DNA of 64,000 bases from Lachnospiraceae bacterium UBA2864 (GCA_002350525.1 DEFA01000050.1:1-64000); one strand, 5' to 3'. Shown: positions 26,249-35,691, numbered from the stretch's first letter. Program-made: numbers and translations. Notes: a model not told the origin generated them from the letters alone.

Positions 26249-27553
26249 TTATCCGACTCTGAGTTTGAACTTCTGAACTTCTCTCTCCGAATCAACAATC
26301 TCCATATGTCCGCCAAGAGCACGAACCTTCTCATCGAAGTCTTCATAACCTCTCTTGATATACTGGATTTCATCAATAGTACTGTAACCGTCTGCCGCAA
26401 GTGCTGCGATAACAAGTGCCGCACCGGCGCGGAGATCGGATGCCGTAATCCTTGCACCCGAGTACTTATCAGTACCGGTTATAATAGCCGTATTGTTCTC
26501 AACTCTTATATGAGCACCCATACGTACCAGCTCCGATACATAACGGAATCTGTTCTCGAATATGCTTTCGGTAACAAGGCTTGTACCTGTTGCTATACCC
26601 AGAACGGTTGCCATCTGCGCCTGCATATCCGTAGGAAATCCCGGATAAGGAAGAGTCTTGATCTGAGTAGCCTTAAGGGCTCCGTCAGCCATAACTCTGA
26701 CAGAATCATCGTATTCTATAACATTTGCGCCCATCTCTATAAGCTTTGAAGAGATAGCCTCAAGGTGCTTAGGGATGACATTCTTAATGAGTACATTACC
26801 TCTTGTGGCAACTGCCATAGTCATGAAGGTTCCCGCCTCAATCTGATCAGGGATGATAGAATACTCTGCACCGTGAAGTCTCTCAACTCCGCGGACTCTG
26901 ATGACATCTGTTCCTGCGCCCTTAATATTGGCGCCCATTGTATTGAGGAAGTTGGCCACATCAACTATATGAGGCTCCTTCGCTGCATTTTCAATTGTTG
27001 TCTTGCCTTCAGCGAGTGCTGCTGCAAGCATGATGTTGATAGTAGCACCTACAGACACGGTATCAAGATATATATGTGCTCCTGTAAGCTTATCAGCCTT
27101 GGCGATTATCTTACCGCCCGATACAATATCCGTTGTAGCTCCAAGCTTATTGAAGCCCTTCATATGAAGGTCTATAGGACGTGCTCCTATATCGCAGCCG
27201 CCCGGCAGTGCAACATCGGCATAATTGAATCTTCCTAAAAGTGCTCCGAGAAGATAATAAGAAGCTCTGATCTTTCTGATATACTCATCATCGACCGAAA
27301 GGTTCTCATCACCTCTAATGCCCTTACCACAGATAACTACTGTATGTTTGTCAAGATATTTAACTGAAGCTCCTATATTCTCAATAGCCTTCAGAAGTGT
27401 AATTGTATCTGAAACGTATGGTACATTTTCAATAGTGCATTCATCCTCTGTCATAATAGCTGCCGCAAGGATACCGAGTGCAGCATTCTTAGCACCTGCT
27501 ATTACGACCTCACCCTCAAGATGAACGCCACCTTTTATGACGTATTGTTCCAT
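26249..27553 (-). CDS. murA: UDP-N-acetylglucosamine 1-carboxyvinyltransferase
   Basis: First committed enzyme of peptidoglycan precursor synthesis, transferring enolpyruvate to UDP-GlcNAc. The 434-residue EPSP-synthase-fold protein has AGAKNAALG near the N-terminus, LPGGCDIGARPIDLH with the fosfomycin-target Cys at residue 120, and LPYPGFPTDMQAQ later on. Keeping Cys (not Asp) at that place predicts fosfomycin sensitivity at the target. The start is the ATG at 27553, with AGGAAG upstream; a longer reading from 27595 would include the upstream hairpin. Confidence 0.95.
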   Translation of the reverse strand: MEQYVIKGGVHLEGEVVIAGAKNAALGILAAAIMTEDECTIENVPYVSDTITLLKAIENIGASVKYLDKHTVVICGKGIRGDENLSVDDEYIRKIRASYYLLGALLGRFNYADVALPGGCDIGARPIDLHMKGFNKLGATTDIVSGGKIIAKADKLTGAHIYLDTVSVGATINIMLAAALAEGKTTIENAAKEPHIVDVANFLNTMGANIKGAGTDVIRVRGVERLHGAEYSIIPDQIEAGTFMTMAVATRGNVLIKNVIPKHLEAISSKLIEMGANVIEYDDSVRVMADGALKATQIKTLPYPGFPTDMQAQMATVLGIATGTSLVTESIFENRFRYVSELVRMGAHIRVENNTAIITGTDKYSGARITASDLRAGAALVIAALAADGYSTIDEIQYIKRGYEDFDEKVRALGGHMEIVDSEREVQKFKLRVG

Positions 27554-27591
27554 TTTTAACAATCTTCCTTGGTTTTTTTGCTTAAATAAAT

Positions 27592-27628
27592 ACAAGGATT
27601 ACGAGCCACTTCAGCCCATAATCCTTGT
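27592..27628 (-). terminator. Hairpin after the Tyr/Gln-repeat gene
   Basis: ACAAGGATTA (27592-27601) and TAATCCTTGT (27619-27628) are perfect arms between the repeat-protein gene and murA. On the minus strand the run after the stem is ATTTATTT, a weak T tract, so termination is plausible but may be partial. Confidence 0.6.
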
Positions 27629-27703
27629 AATTATAACACATTCTATGGATTTGTAAAGAAAATATTAAGAAACGGTTAACTAAATGACTTATTTAAGCCT
27701 TAT

Positions 27704-30295
27704 TTAAAACCCGTTTATCTGGAATATTACAACCTCATCCGCCGATTTATCTGCACGTTCATCCGTCATGAGAGTATATATACTTCCCTCCGGAGTAACC
27801 ACGCTGTCACAGAACCACGGATATTTAGTTCCGAATATTTCTTTATCCTTAACTCCTCCGATATAGTTGCCGTCCTTATCCCAAAACTCTACAGAACGTA
27901 AGTTTCCGTCCATACCCATGAATCCGTTATCTGTCTCGGCAACATAGGTTATAGATCCGAGACCGATGCTTGCATCCTCATTCTTCTGAAGCTTCATCAC
28001 GAAGTTACCTTCTGTATCGTATACAAATACCTTATGTCCCTTCTCCTCTTCATCTGACGATGTACCGCATACAAATATATGATCCTTACTGATATTAAGA
28101 TGCATAATAGTATCTACTTCATTAAACGGCATAGGTGTTATCTGGAGAGTATCTCCCGAAAGCGTAACCTTTGCTGTCTTTTCACCCGATGTGAAATATG
28201 ATATACCGAAACTTCCTGTAGGATCCATGTAAATGTAATCGGCATCCCCTGTGTAAGCCTGAATGATCTCTCCGTCCTTCCACTCCGTAAGAGGCTTTGT
28301 GAAGCCCGAGAGGAAGATTCTTCCGTCATCCGTTGACATGATCCTCTTATATTCATCCTCAAGCTGATACTCTTCAGCCAGCTCGATTCCCGTTTCTCCT
28401 ATAACATACTTGCGGATAACATCCTTACTCAGAACATATAAACTGCTGTCTGCATATGCTATGCTGTGATCAAAGGTCTCATGTGTAACATAAGGATCGG
28501 ACATCTTGAAAAGCTTCGTTGATATACTTACACTTCCTATATCGGCATTTGCATCCGGAGCATCAAAAGGTTCTCCTTCCCAATACCACGGGCCGTCAAC
28601 ATTTCCGATATCCGTAACCTTAAATGTAAGTCCGTCTATAGCAGCCTGAACTGCCGGATCATCGATATCATCACCGTATACCTTGATCTTTATAGTCTCT
28701 TTTGCACCCTCAAGACGCGCCAGATAAGTTACAGCATCAGAGCCCCAGTATGATCCTTCGTGTTTTATACACTCTACACCGCCTACTTCAGCAGTAGGAA
28801 CATTTCCGTCCACATAATCATGTTCATCTATTCCGTATGTATAAAGGTCATCTCTGAATGTATATGTTTCGTTAATCCTTGCATCCACTTCTATAGTGGT
28901 GCTGTATTTCTCAGGATCGTCAGCCTTCGGAATACCTATTACAAGTGAAGACTGATTTTCATTGTCCGTAAACTTGTCTTCCTTGAAAGACCATTTATCA
29001 TCGTCGAAGTTCCAGGTCCAGAGAACAGCATCATGACCTGTTCCCGAAGGAGGTGTAACAGTTCCGATATCCTCTGTTGTCGCTTCTGTATCTGTTGTAA
29101 TATCTTCTGTATTGTCCTCTGTTGTTGCTTCTGTGTCAGGTTCAGTATCGCCTTCTGTTTCGTCAAATGAAGCAACATACCATCTTTTTCCCTGCTTAAC
29201 AACTATAACGTCAAATGTAGTCTCCTCGCTTTGCCCAAGAAGATTCATTGTAATCGAGCAACGTACTTTAGCTGCTTCCTTGGCTTCAACATCGGTTCTC
29301 ATTTCTCTTTTGATTGCTTCTTTTGCTTCTTCTACATCAAGAGTTTCAGGCTCACCTACTTTTTTATCCGAACACGTAACACCCATATTCTTGATTTCAT
29401 CAAACATTTCCTGTATTTCGGTTGACGAGTGGCCTTTTACTTCCGGTGCAAAACACTCATTCATTTTGCCTGCATCCAGATTCTCCCAGGCTTCCATGAA
29501 CGTCTCGGCACACTCCTTCGGAGAACGGGCACCGGTACCGAATACATCGAATACAAAGATGAGAAGCACTGCCGCTACTATTAAAACCGCAGCTGATATA
29601 AGTCCTATGATAAGGCCTTTATTAACCGGTTTCTTCGGAGAGTCATCTCCCGGAACAGGTGGCTGCTGACCTGACTGTGCTTCCTGCGGCTTTTCGAATG
29701 TGGACTGACCGAGATTATCCGGCTGTTTATACTGCATAGCTCCGCCTGATATCTGCTGTGTGTTCTGCGGGATTTGCTGTGCATTCTGCTGTGTCTGCTG
29801 CGCCTGATCGTAACTCTGCTGTGCGTACTGCTGACTCTGGTCATAGCTCTGCTGCGCGTACTGCTGTGTCTGCTGTACGTACTGCTGACTCTGGTCGTAG
29901 CTCTGCTGCGCGTACTGCTGTGTCTGCTGTGCATACTGCTGACTCTGGTCATAACCCTGCTGTGCGTACTGTTGGCTCTGGTCGTAGCCCTGCTGCGCGT
30001 ACTGCTGGCTCTGGTCATAACCCTGCTGCGCGTACTGCTGTGTTTGCTGTGCATACTGCTGACCCTGGTCATAACCCTGCTGTACATACTGTTGGCTCTG
30101 ATCGTAGCCCTGCTGTGCGTACTGCTGACTCTGGCCATAACCCTGCTGTGCGTACTGCTGGCTCTGGTCGTAGCCCTGCTGCGCGTACTGCTGGCTCTGG
30201 TCATAGCCTTGCTGTGCGTACTGTTGGCTCTGGTCGTAGCCCTGTCCGCCATACTGCTGCGGATCATAACCCTGATTGTTGTTATTGTCGCCCAT
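27704..30295 (-). CDS. Large membrane protein: Tyr/Gln repeat tail, one TM helix, external beta domains
   Basis: An 863-residue protein with a striking layout. Residues about 19-170 are low-complexity units of GYDQSQQYAQQ. A Pro/Lys-rich stretch precedes a single transmembrane helix at about 228-252 (GLIIGLISAAVLIVAAVLLIFVF). An NTF2-like/DUF4878-type domain follows (about 255-385, PKECAETFMEAWENLDAG...). Then come a Thr/Glu/Asp linker (about 390-420), a beta-sandwich-like part (about 430-600) and a C-terminal stretch whose repeating strands resemble a beta-propeller (about 625-860). With Lys-rich residues before the helix, the repeat tail should be cytoplasmic and the rest outside. GGAGGA precedes the ATG at 30295. 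Function unknown. Confidence 0.8.
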   Translation of the reverse strand: MGDNNNNQGYDPQQYGGQGYDQSQQYAQQGYDQSQQYAQQGYDQSQQYAQQGYGQSQQYAQQGYDQSQQYVQQGYDQGQQYAQQTQQYAQQGYDQSQQYAQQGYDQSQQYAQQGYDQSQQYAQQTQQYAQQSYDQSQQYVQQTQQYAQQSYDQSQQYAQQSYDQAQQTQQNAQQIPQNTQQISGGAMQYKQPDNLGQSTFEKPQEAQSGQQPPVPGDDSPKKPVNKGLIIGLISAAVLIVAAVLLIFVFDVFGTGARSPKECAETFMEAWENLDAGKMNECFAPEVKGHSSTEIQEMFDEIKNMGVTCSDKKVGEPETLDVEEAKEAIKREMRTDVEAKEAAKVRCSITMNLLGQSEETTFDVIVVKQGKRWYVASFDETEGDTEPDTEATTEDNTEDITTDTEATTEDIGTVTPPSGTGHDAVLWTWNFDDDKWSFKEDKFTDNENQSSLVIGIPKADDPEKYSTTIEVDARINETYTFRDDLYTYGIDEHDYVDGNVPTAEVGGVECIKHEGSYWGSDAVTYLARLEGAKETIKIKVYGDDIDDPAVQAAIDGLTFKVTDIGNVDGPWYWEGEPFDAPDANADIGSVSISTKLFKMSDPYVTHETFDHSIAYADSSLYVLSKDVIRKYVIGETGIELAEEYQLEDEYKRIMSTDDGRIFLSGFTKPLTEWKDGEIIQAYTGDADYIYMDPTGSFGISYFTSGEKTAKVTLSGDTLQITPMPFNEVDTIMHLNISKDHIFVCGTSSDEEEKGHKVFVYDTEGNFVMKLQKNEDASIGLGSITYVAETDNGFMGMDGNLRSVEFWDKDGNYIGGVKDKEIFGTKYPWFCDSVVTPEGSIYTLMTDERADKSADEVVIFQINGF
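29790..30241 (-). repeat. Tandem 33-bp coding repeats (Tyr/Gln-rich units)
   Basis: About twelve units of 33 bp encode GYDQSQQYAQQ with small changes (GYGQ, SYDQ, YVQQ). Three units are followed by a 21-bp extra piece encoding TQQYAQQ. Because units are nearly identical at DNA level, long open frames appear on the other frames and strand here; these are artefacts. Copy number is likely to vary between strains by slippage or recombination. Confidence 0.9.
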
Positions 30296-30397
30296 ATAAT
30301 CCTCCTTCACTATAACAAGTGATACCTCTTAAACTGCATTTCCCCTGCAACTTTTATCACTATTATATTTTCTTCGGAGAATTTAAAATCATCCTAT

Positions 30398-31798
30398 TTA
30401 ATGACTTATACCCTTTTCTTTAAATATACCCAGAACACGTTCTTTACCGGATTCTTCCGTCACACAGATCTTTTTATGAAGGTGATAATAATATCTGAGC
30501 CATGCCGTAAAACCGCTGATAGCCCATACTATACCCGAAGATACCCAGATACCCTTAGGTCCCATTCCGAGATATGCCGTGAAAAAGATCGGAACCGTAA
30601 ATCTTCCTATTACTTCCACTATACCGTTAAACAATGCGAAGAACGCATCTCCGACTCCCGTAAGAACTCCGCGGACAACATAGATCATTCCGAGAGTTAT
30701 ATAGAAGAGACTCGTTATTCTGAGACCCATCTTTCCGAGAGTTATAACTTCCGGCTCCGATATAAAGAGCGAAGTTATAGCACCACCGAAAAACTGCATA
30801 ACGCCAAGCATTACGACAGTGATGACAGCCATTATAAGAAGTGCTTTTCTATACCCCGCATATACACGGTCAAATTTTCTGGCGCCGTAATTCTGACCCG
30901 AAAATGTTGCAAGAGATGCACCGAGAGTCTGATACGGCATATGTATAAACTGTTCTATTCTTCCGGTAGCGGTAAATGCAGCAACAACTGTTGTTCCGTA
31001 TGAATTAACTATTCGCTGAACCGCCATTGATGAAACGGCTATCATCGCAAACTGAAGAGACATAGGAATTCCGAGTTTGATAACTTTTCTTATCATCTCA
31101 CCAGAGATAACCATATTTCTCTTCTCTATCCTGAAAATAGGATTCTTGGTATAAGCATAAATTCCGCACGATAGAGCGGATGCAAACTGTGCAAGCACTG
31201 TAGCAAGAGCCGCTCCCATTATTCCCATATTAAAGGAATATACAAACAGAATATCAAGAATAACATTTATTATAGTAGATACTATAAGAAAATATAACGG
31301 TGTTTTCGAATCTCCGAGTGCACGCAGTATGGCCGCGAGGAAATTGTATAAAGAAGAAAACAAAAGGCCGATGCACATAAAACGTACATACATCGTAGCA
31401 TCCTTAAGTATATTCTCGGGCGTTGCAAGAATCTTCAGTATATTCGGCGCCGTTACGAATCCTATGGCACCGAATATAATAGGAAAGATCAGCATGATAA
31501 GGCCTGTATTTACTATACATTTCTTTACATTATCCTCATCATGTGCACCATAATACTGTGAAGCAATTATTCCACCGCCACCGCTTATTCCGTTGCAAAG
31601 TGCAAAGAACAGAAATGTGATCGAAGCCGTTGCTCCGACAGCAGCAAGTGCATTTGCCCCTATAAAATTTCCTACGATTATGGAATCCGCAAGATTATAA
31701 ATCTGTTGGAATATATTTCCGATCAGTGCCGGTATTGCAAACAACAGAAGATGTTTTACCGGACTTCCGACCGTCATATCAGTTGAATAATTTTTCAT
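30398..31798 (-). CDS. MATE-family multidrug/metabolite exporter
   Basis: A 466-residue protein with twelve predicted membrane helices. The N-terminal LLLFAIPALIGNIFQQIYNLADSI, the IVGNFIGANALAAVGA segment and the repeat of this pattern in the second half (IKLGIPMSLQFAMIAVSS) are typical of MATE transporters of the DinF/NorM superfamily, which exchange H+ or Na+ for cationic compounds. AAAGGAAA precedes the ATG. It is divergent from an AraC regulator across a 295-bp gap, which could control it, but the palindromic element lies between. Confidence 0.9.
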   Translation of the reverse strand: MKNYSTDMTVGSPVKHLLLFAIPALIGNIFQQIYNLADSIIVGNFIGANALAAVGATASITFLFFALCNGISGGGGIIASQYYGAHDEDNVKKCIVNTGLIMLIFPIIFGAIGFVTAPNILKILATPENILKDATMYVRFMCIGLLFSSLYNFLAAILRALGDSKTPLYFLIVSTIINVILDILFVYSFNMGIMGAALATVLAQFASALSCGIYAYTKNPIFRIEKRNMVISGEMIRKVIKLGIPMSLQFAMIAVSSMAVQRIVNSYGTTVVAAFTATGRIEQFIHMPYQTLGASLATFSGQNYGARKFDRVYAGYRKALLIMAVITVVMLGVMQFFGGAITSLFISEPEVITLGKMGLRITSLFYITLGMIYVVRGVLTGVGDAFFALFNGIVEVIGRFTVPIFFTAYLGMGPKGIWVSSGIVWAISGFTAWLRYYYHLHKKICVTEESGKERVLGIFKEKGISH

Positions 31799-31932
31799 GA
31801 CCGTTTCCTTTTATCGAAATTAATATATAGATTTCCTTTTGATTTCAGTAATATACTTCCGATAAAAAAGATTCTCTTCTCAAAAATTGACATTATTATT
31901 ATCAAGTTTTGTTATTTCACTTAAAGTGATAT

Positions 31933-32071
31933 AATAGGTATCGATTTTCGAAGAAAATCGATGCTCCCGAGCGGAGCGAGGGATTCCTGCACGAGCACAG
32001 CGAAGTGCAGAACATACGCGAAGCGGATGAATAAGCGCGGAGCGATTATTGAACAATAGGTATCGATTTTC
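31933..32071. repeat. Palindromic intergenic element A with flanking 17-bp direct repeat
   Basis: AATAGGTATCGATTTTC occurs at 31933-31949 and again at 32055-32071. Between them lie several hairpins: ATCGATTTTC/GAAAATCGAT around GAA (31940-31962), CTGCAC/GTGCAG (31987-32010), CATACGC/GCGGATG around GAA (about 32013-32028) and AATAAGCGC/GCGATTATT around GGA (about 32030-32050). Positions 31957-32025 match a second copy at 45303-45371 at 60 of 69 bases without gaps. It sits in the presumed 5' leader of the AraC gene, directly after a TATAAT at 31930-31935. Confidence 0.8.
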
Positions 32072-32093
32072 AGATTACAGAAAGGGCTTTCCT

Positions 32094-32975
32094 ATGGATT
32101 ACAGTCAATATGAAATATATGATTTCGACAACGTAAGTGCATTCAATCTGACAACCGGATATAAAGAAAGATTCTACCAGATGCACTGGCATTCCTACGG
32201 CGAGATTCTTTTTGTCGGGCCCGGAAAGACCAATATCTACAAGGTCAATCAGGATACATACAATCTTACCGAAGGTGACATCGTTCTTGTATGGCCTATG
32301 GAAATGCATGAGATAATAGACGCCGACCGGGAGCAGTCTATCGTTATCCAGTTCAGTAACGCTTTCATGAATACTCTTTTCGACCTTCAGCGAATCATGC
32401 ATTTTTACAGAAATCTTCATGTCATCTGTATCAACTCTCATCCCGAGTTGTGTGCAAAACTGAAGGAACTGGCTGTTCAGATGAAGGAATGTTTTCACTC
32501 GGAAACATACGACAGAGAACTGAGGTGCTGTATACTTCTTATGAAGTTTATGCTGACACTTGATGAGCATAGAGATGAATTTGCTCCCGAGCTCGGATCC
32601 GAATCCAGAAACGGATTCACGGACGATGTAATGCACAGGATGATAATGGTCACCGATTATATAAAGAATAATCTTACTGCCGATGATCTGTCGCAGGGAG
32701 CCATGGCCGAAATGGCCGGAATCAGCAGGGATTATTTTTCCAGAATATTTAAAAATGTAACGGGAATGAATTACAGTAAATGGCTTAATACCATAAGACT
32801 CGAAAAAGCAACCGAGCTTCTTTCCCAGAATGATATGACACTTACAGAAGTCGCCATGCTTTCCGGTTTTCAAAGTATACCCAGCTTTAACAGAGTCTTC
32901 CACCGTGAAAAGGGAATGGCTCCGGGCGAGTACAGAGCGCTTTTTGTCGGCGATAACAGGAATAATGATATATAA
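32094..32975 (+). CDS. AraC-family transcriptional regulator
   Basis: A 293-residue regulator. The N-terminal cupin sensor (about 5-150) contains MHWHSYGEILFVGPG and LTEGDIVLVWPMEMHE. The C-terminal double helix-turn-helix is clear: LSQGAMAEMAGISRDYFSRIFKNVTGMN and LTEVAMLSGFQSIPSFNRVFHREKG. The start was set at the ATG at 32094, with AAAGGG ahead; the longer reading begins inside the palindromic element. Target genes are unknown: the divergent MATE gene or the beta-glucan genes downstream are candidates. Confidence 0.9.
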   Translation: MDYSQYEIYDFDNVSAFNLTTGYKERFYQMHWHSYGEILFVGPGKTNIYKVNQDTYNLTEGDIVLVWPMEMHEIIDADREQSIVIQFSNAFMNTLFDLQRIMHFYRNLHVICINSHPELCAKLKELAVQMKECFHSETYDRELRCCILLMKFMLTLDEHRDEFAPELGSESRNGFTDDVMHRMIMVTDYIKNNLTADDLSQGAMAEMAGISRDYFSRIFKNVTGMNYSKWLNTIRLEKATELLSQNDMTLTEVAMLSGFQSIPSFNRVFHREKGMAPGEYRALFVGDNRNNDI

Positions 32976-33004
32976 GAAATGCGCCTCAGTGAGGCGCATT
33001 TCTT
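32976..33004 (+). terminator. Intrinsic terminator of the AraC gene
   Basis: GAAATGCGCCTC, loop AGT, GAGGCGCATTTC directly after the stop codon; perfect 12-bp arms with a short T run at the end. Also usable from the minus strand. Confidence 0.85.
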
Positions 33005-33036
33005 CGTAATATGCTTTAAATACTTTCTGATTCTTC

Positions 33037-33558
33037 CTATTTCCAATAACCTATATCAATACCCGTAAGGCTTACAACCACCTGAAAGCCTTCACTGCAG
33101 TATCTGTTGGCCATCACTCCGAATATAACCTTCTCTCCGTCAATATACATGGAGCTTGGCACAAGCATCCTTATCAGACTGTCGAAACCCTTTCTGCTAT
33201 CCGCATCAAATTCTCCGACACCTATCATATTCTGTGCATTCCATTCTTCCGATAAAATCTTGATATCGAAATATTCCTCACTTTCCGGATCACGCGGAAG
33301 TGTAAAGTCTTCGCAGTAATACATTATACATTCCGCATAATGATCGGATATAAACTTCCGAAGCCCTTCTTCAATCCTTGCCATTGATGAAAGCGTAAGA
33401 TCGTATAATGCTTTCGAGCGATTATCCGAAACATATTCTATTACTTTCGGATAGATACGAAATTTCTTTCCAAAGAAAACTATTTCACATTCCTCCGGCA
33501 CACCGTTCACTTCTTTCGGTTTACTTACAAAACCGATAAGTTTATCTATAAGTCCCAT
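33037..33558 (-). CDS. Hypothetical cytoplasmic protein
   Basis: A 173-residue protein of mixed alpha/beta character with no signal or membrane segment. Features: a short N-terminal amphipathic helix (LIDKLIGFVSKP), a strand pair around CEIVFFGKKFRIYP, a helical middle (LTLSSMARIEEGLRKFISDHYAE) and a C-terminal strand-rich part ending GIDIGYWK. It resembles immunity-type or DUF-type small proteins in general look, but I cannot assign a family. GGAGAC lies nine bases before the ATG. It stands alone between two terminators. Confidence 0.65.
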   Translation of the reverse strand: MGLIDKLIGFVSKPKEVNGVPEECEIVFFGKKFRIYPKVIEYVSDNRSKALYDLTLSSMARIEEGLRKFISDHYAECIMYYCEDFTLPRDPESEEYFDIKILSEEWNAQNMIGVGEFDADSRKGFDSLIRMLVPSSMYIDGEKVIFGVMANRYCSEGFQVVVSLTGIDIGYWK

Positions 33559-33663
33559 ATAAACCGTCTCCTAAAATATTTACAGCATCTTTTTCGTCAG
33601 AAATAGATAACCTATTATATCATATTTTCCCCTTTAAAATCTGTTTTAATGCTCCGGCAGAAT

Positions 33664-33710
33664 ATAAAAGGAAAGCCTCGGGGTTCATATCAGATACCCC
33701 AGGGCTTTCC
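33664..33710 (-). terminator. Intrinsic terminator of the GH5 gene
   Basis: GGAAAGCC (33670-33677) pairs with GGGCTTTCC (33702-33710), with an inner CGGGG/ACCCC pairing. On the minus strand the stem is followed by TTTTAT. Confidence 0.8.
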
Positions 33711-33747
33711 CTTGTTCCAAACGTATTCCCGCTATCATCTAATTTAC

Positions 33748-34776
33748 TCACAGAAGCTTTATTACTTCAGGAAGCACTTCTTTCATATGATCATCTATGA
33801 ATCCGAAGTCCATTTCCTTATAGCTCCAGGCTGCACGGCCGATACCGTACTTTTCAAAAACCTCATTTATATACTTATACCACTGAAGCGTATCTTTAGG
33901 TTCTGCCAGGTTGATGACGCCATACTCTCCGCAGTAAAGCGGTACATTTCTCTCTTCGGCAATTCTCACAGCTTCGCTGAAATACTTATCAAAATATTCA
34001 ACTCCGAGACTCTTTGTCTCATCAAAGTCCTCAAAGCCTACGGACACCTGTGAGAGATTCTTCCTTGTAGCTTCTTTAAGTTCACTGTACGGAGCATCTA
34101 TCGATATACGGAAAGAAGTATCCATTCCCGCTGCCCAGTAAGCGCCCTGATGTGTAAAAATAAGAGGCTCATAGCAGTGGAAGTTATATATGATCTTATC
34201 ATCATACGGTGGAAGAAGGTCAGGAAGCGCTTCGATGGAATTGTTATAATATCCTCCGATAAGGATCTTAACCTTCGGAGCGATCGCTCTTATCCTTCTT
34301 ATACACTCCGTGCTTATACTGTTCCATTTATCACAGTAACTCTTATCCGTAACTTCATTAAGAATCTCAAATGCCACGCTGTCTCCCAGATGACCGTATC
34401 TTGATGCGAAGTTTTCCCAGAGTCTGTAGAATCTTTCCTGATATGACCGGTTTTCAAAGAATCCCTCTTCATGCTCTCCGTCATCAAAAGAGAATCCGTA
34501 TGTTTTATGAAGATCGAGTATGACATTAAGGCCGTACGTCCGGCTCCATTTGATAGCCGAATCTATATATGCAAATCCGGCTTCGATATAATCACCCGCT
34601 TCATTTTCAACCAGATTATAATCTATGGGAATACGGACATGATCCAGTCCCCACTCGCTTACGCGCTTAAAATCTTCCTCTTTGATAAAATTATCATATC
34701 TGTCCTTCGTATGGTCACACTGAGACAACCACCCACCGAAATTTATGCCGTGTTCAAAACCTTCCCATCTTCTCAT
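33748..34776 (-). CDS. Glycoside hydrolase family 5, cytoplasmic
   Basis: A 342-residue (beta/alpha)8 glycosidase. The acid/base is Glu141 in FEILNEV and the nucleophile Glu284 in YCGEYG. The family Arg (VRIPIDY) and His (LDLHKTYGF, NFHCYEP) are also present. There is no signal peptide, so it acts on imported oligosaccharides. The ATG at 34776 (MRRWEGF) has GGAGGGAG upstream. Next to it are an AraC regulator (divergent) and an exported GH16, which suggests beta-glucan oligosaccharides as substrate; GH5 specificity cannot be read from motifs alone. Confidence 0.88.
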   Translation of the reverse strand: MRRWEGFEHGINFGGWLSQCDHTKDRYDNFIKEEDFKRVSEWGLDHVRIPIDYNLVENEAGDYIEAGFAYIDSAIKWSRTYGLNVILDLHKTYGFSFDDGEHEEGFFENRSYQERFYRLWENFASRYGHLGDSVAFEILNEVTDKSYCDKWNSISTECIRRIRAIAPKVKILIGGYYNNSIEALPDLLPPYDDKIIYNFHCYEPLIFTHQGAYWAAGMDTSFRISIDAPYSELKEATRKNLSQVSVGFEDFDETKSLGVEYFDKYFSEAVRIAEERNVPLYCGEYGVINLAEPKDTLQWYKYINEVFEKYGIGRAAWSYKEMDFGFIDDHMKEVLPEVIKLL

Positions 34777-34919
34777 AACAAACTCCCTTCCATATACAAT
34801 AAACCAACCCCTGTGGTAAATATACATTACATTCAGTTTAATATGAAGTATAATATATGTATATCATCATCAAAATAAAAATATAAAAATAATGAACCCC
34901 TTAATCCGGAGTAGTGCCC

Positions 34920-35660
34920 ATGAATAATAACGAATATAAAAACAGTTACCTATGGATATCCGAGGAATCCGAGATTCACAGGGATACCGGTGAAGAGCTG
35001 GAATTTCTTCATGCTGTATCCGACGGCGACATGGACTTTGTACATAAAAACTGCGAAGACCGTCGTTTTCTCGATGATACCGGTGTCGGTATGCTTTCCT
35101 CCGATCCCGTTATCAATCTGAAATACCATATGGTCGTTACCGCAGCACTCGTAACACGAATGTGTATAGCCCGCGGTCTGGAATCGGAACACGCTTTCAG
35201 AATGAGCGACTACTATATCCGAAAGCTTGACGACGCCTCGACTGCCGAAGCAGTTGAAGAGATCCATAACAACATGGTCCTTGATTTTACGGGAAAGATG
35301 CGTCTCATAAAAAGAGATAAAGGTCTGTCCCGTCCTATCACCAAATGCGTAGATTACATATATTCTCATATCTATGACAGGATAACCGTTCACGATCTTT
35401 CGGAATATACCGGTGTTTCATCAAGCTATCTTTCCCGTCAGTTTGTAAAAGAGATAGGTCTTCCCATCAGCGATTACATAAGAGAAAAAAAAATAGAGCT
35501 GTCTCAGGAAATGCTGAAAAACACCGATGACTCTCTTCTGGAAATAGCTCTGCGTCTGTCATTTTCATCTCAGAGTCATTTCATCCAGACCTTCAAAAGT
35601 GTAGTCGGAATGACTCCGAAAAAATACCGCTCCATAAACGGATATAGCATCTGGACATAG
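34920..35660 (+). CDS. AraC-family transcriptional regulator of the GH5/GH16 locus
   Basis: A 246-residue regulator. The first 140 residues resemble the YSIRK-type/helical sensor region of Lachnospiraceae AraC proteins rather than a cupin (NLKYHMVVTAALVTRMCIARGLESEHAFRMSDYYI). The C-terminal AraC domain is complete (VHDLSEYTGVSSSYLSRQFVKEIG, LLEIALRLSFSSQSHFIQTFKSVVGMTPKKYR). ATG at 34920 lies eight bases after GGAG; a GTG two codons earlier is too close to it. The gene is divergent from GH5 over 143 bp and convergent with GH16. Confidence 0.88.
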   Translation: MNNNEYKNSYLWISEESEIHRDTGEELEFLHAVSDGDMDFVHKNCEDRRFLDDTGVGMLSSDPVINLKYHMVVTAALVTRMCIARGLESEHAFRMSDYYIRKLDDASTAEAVEEIHNNMVLDFTGKMRLIKRDKGLSRPITKCVDYIYSHIYDRITVHDLSEYTGVSSSYLSRQFVKEIGLPISDYIREKKIELSQEMLKNTDDSLLEIALRLSFSSQSHFIQTFKSVVGMTPKKYRSINGYSIWT

Positions 35661-35691
35661 GTATGCCCAGCTGCCGCAAAGAGGGGTTTTA

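Noticed and set aside
29790..30241. Regular repeats that could suggest a CRISPR array
   Set aside because: Units are contiguous, in frame, without unique spacers and encode a repeated peptide.
29605..30322. Several long frames of Ser/Arg- or Leu-rich repeats on other frames of the Tyr/Gln repeat region
   Set aside because: All arise from the 33-bp coding repeat read out of phase; only the frame with transmembrane and folded domains is real.
32070..32999. A 309-codon minus-strand frame opposite the AraC gene
   Set aside because: It mirrors the complete AraC gene, covers the terminator and shows no domain.
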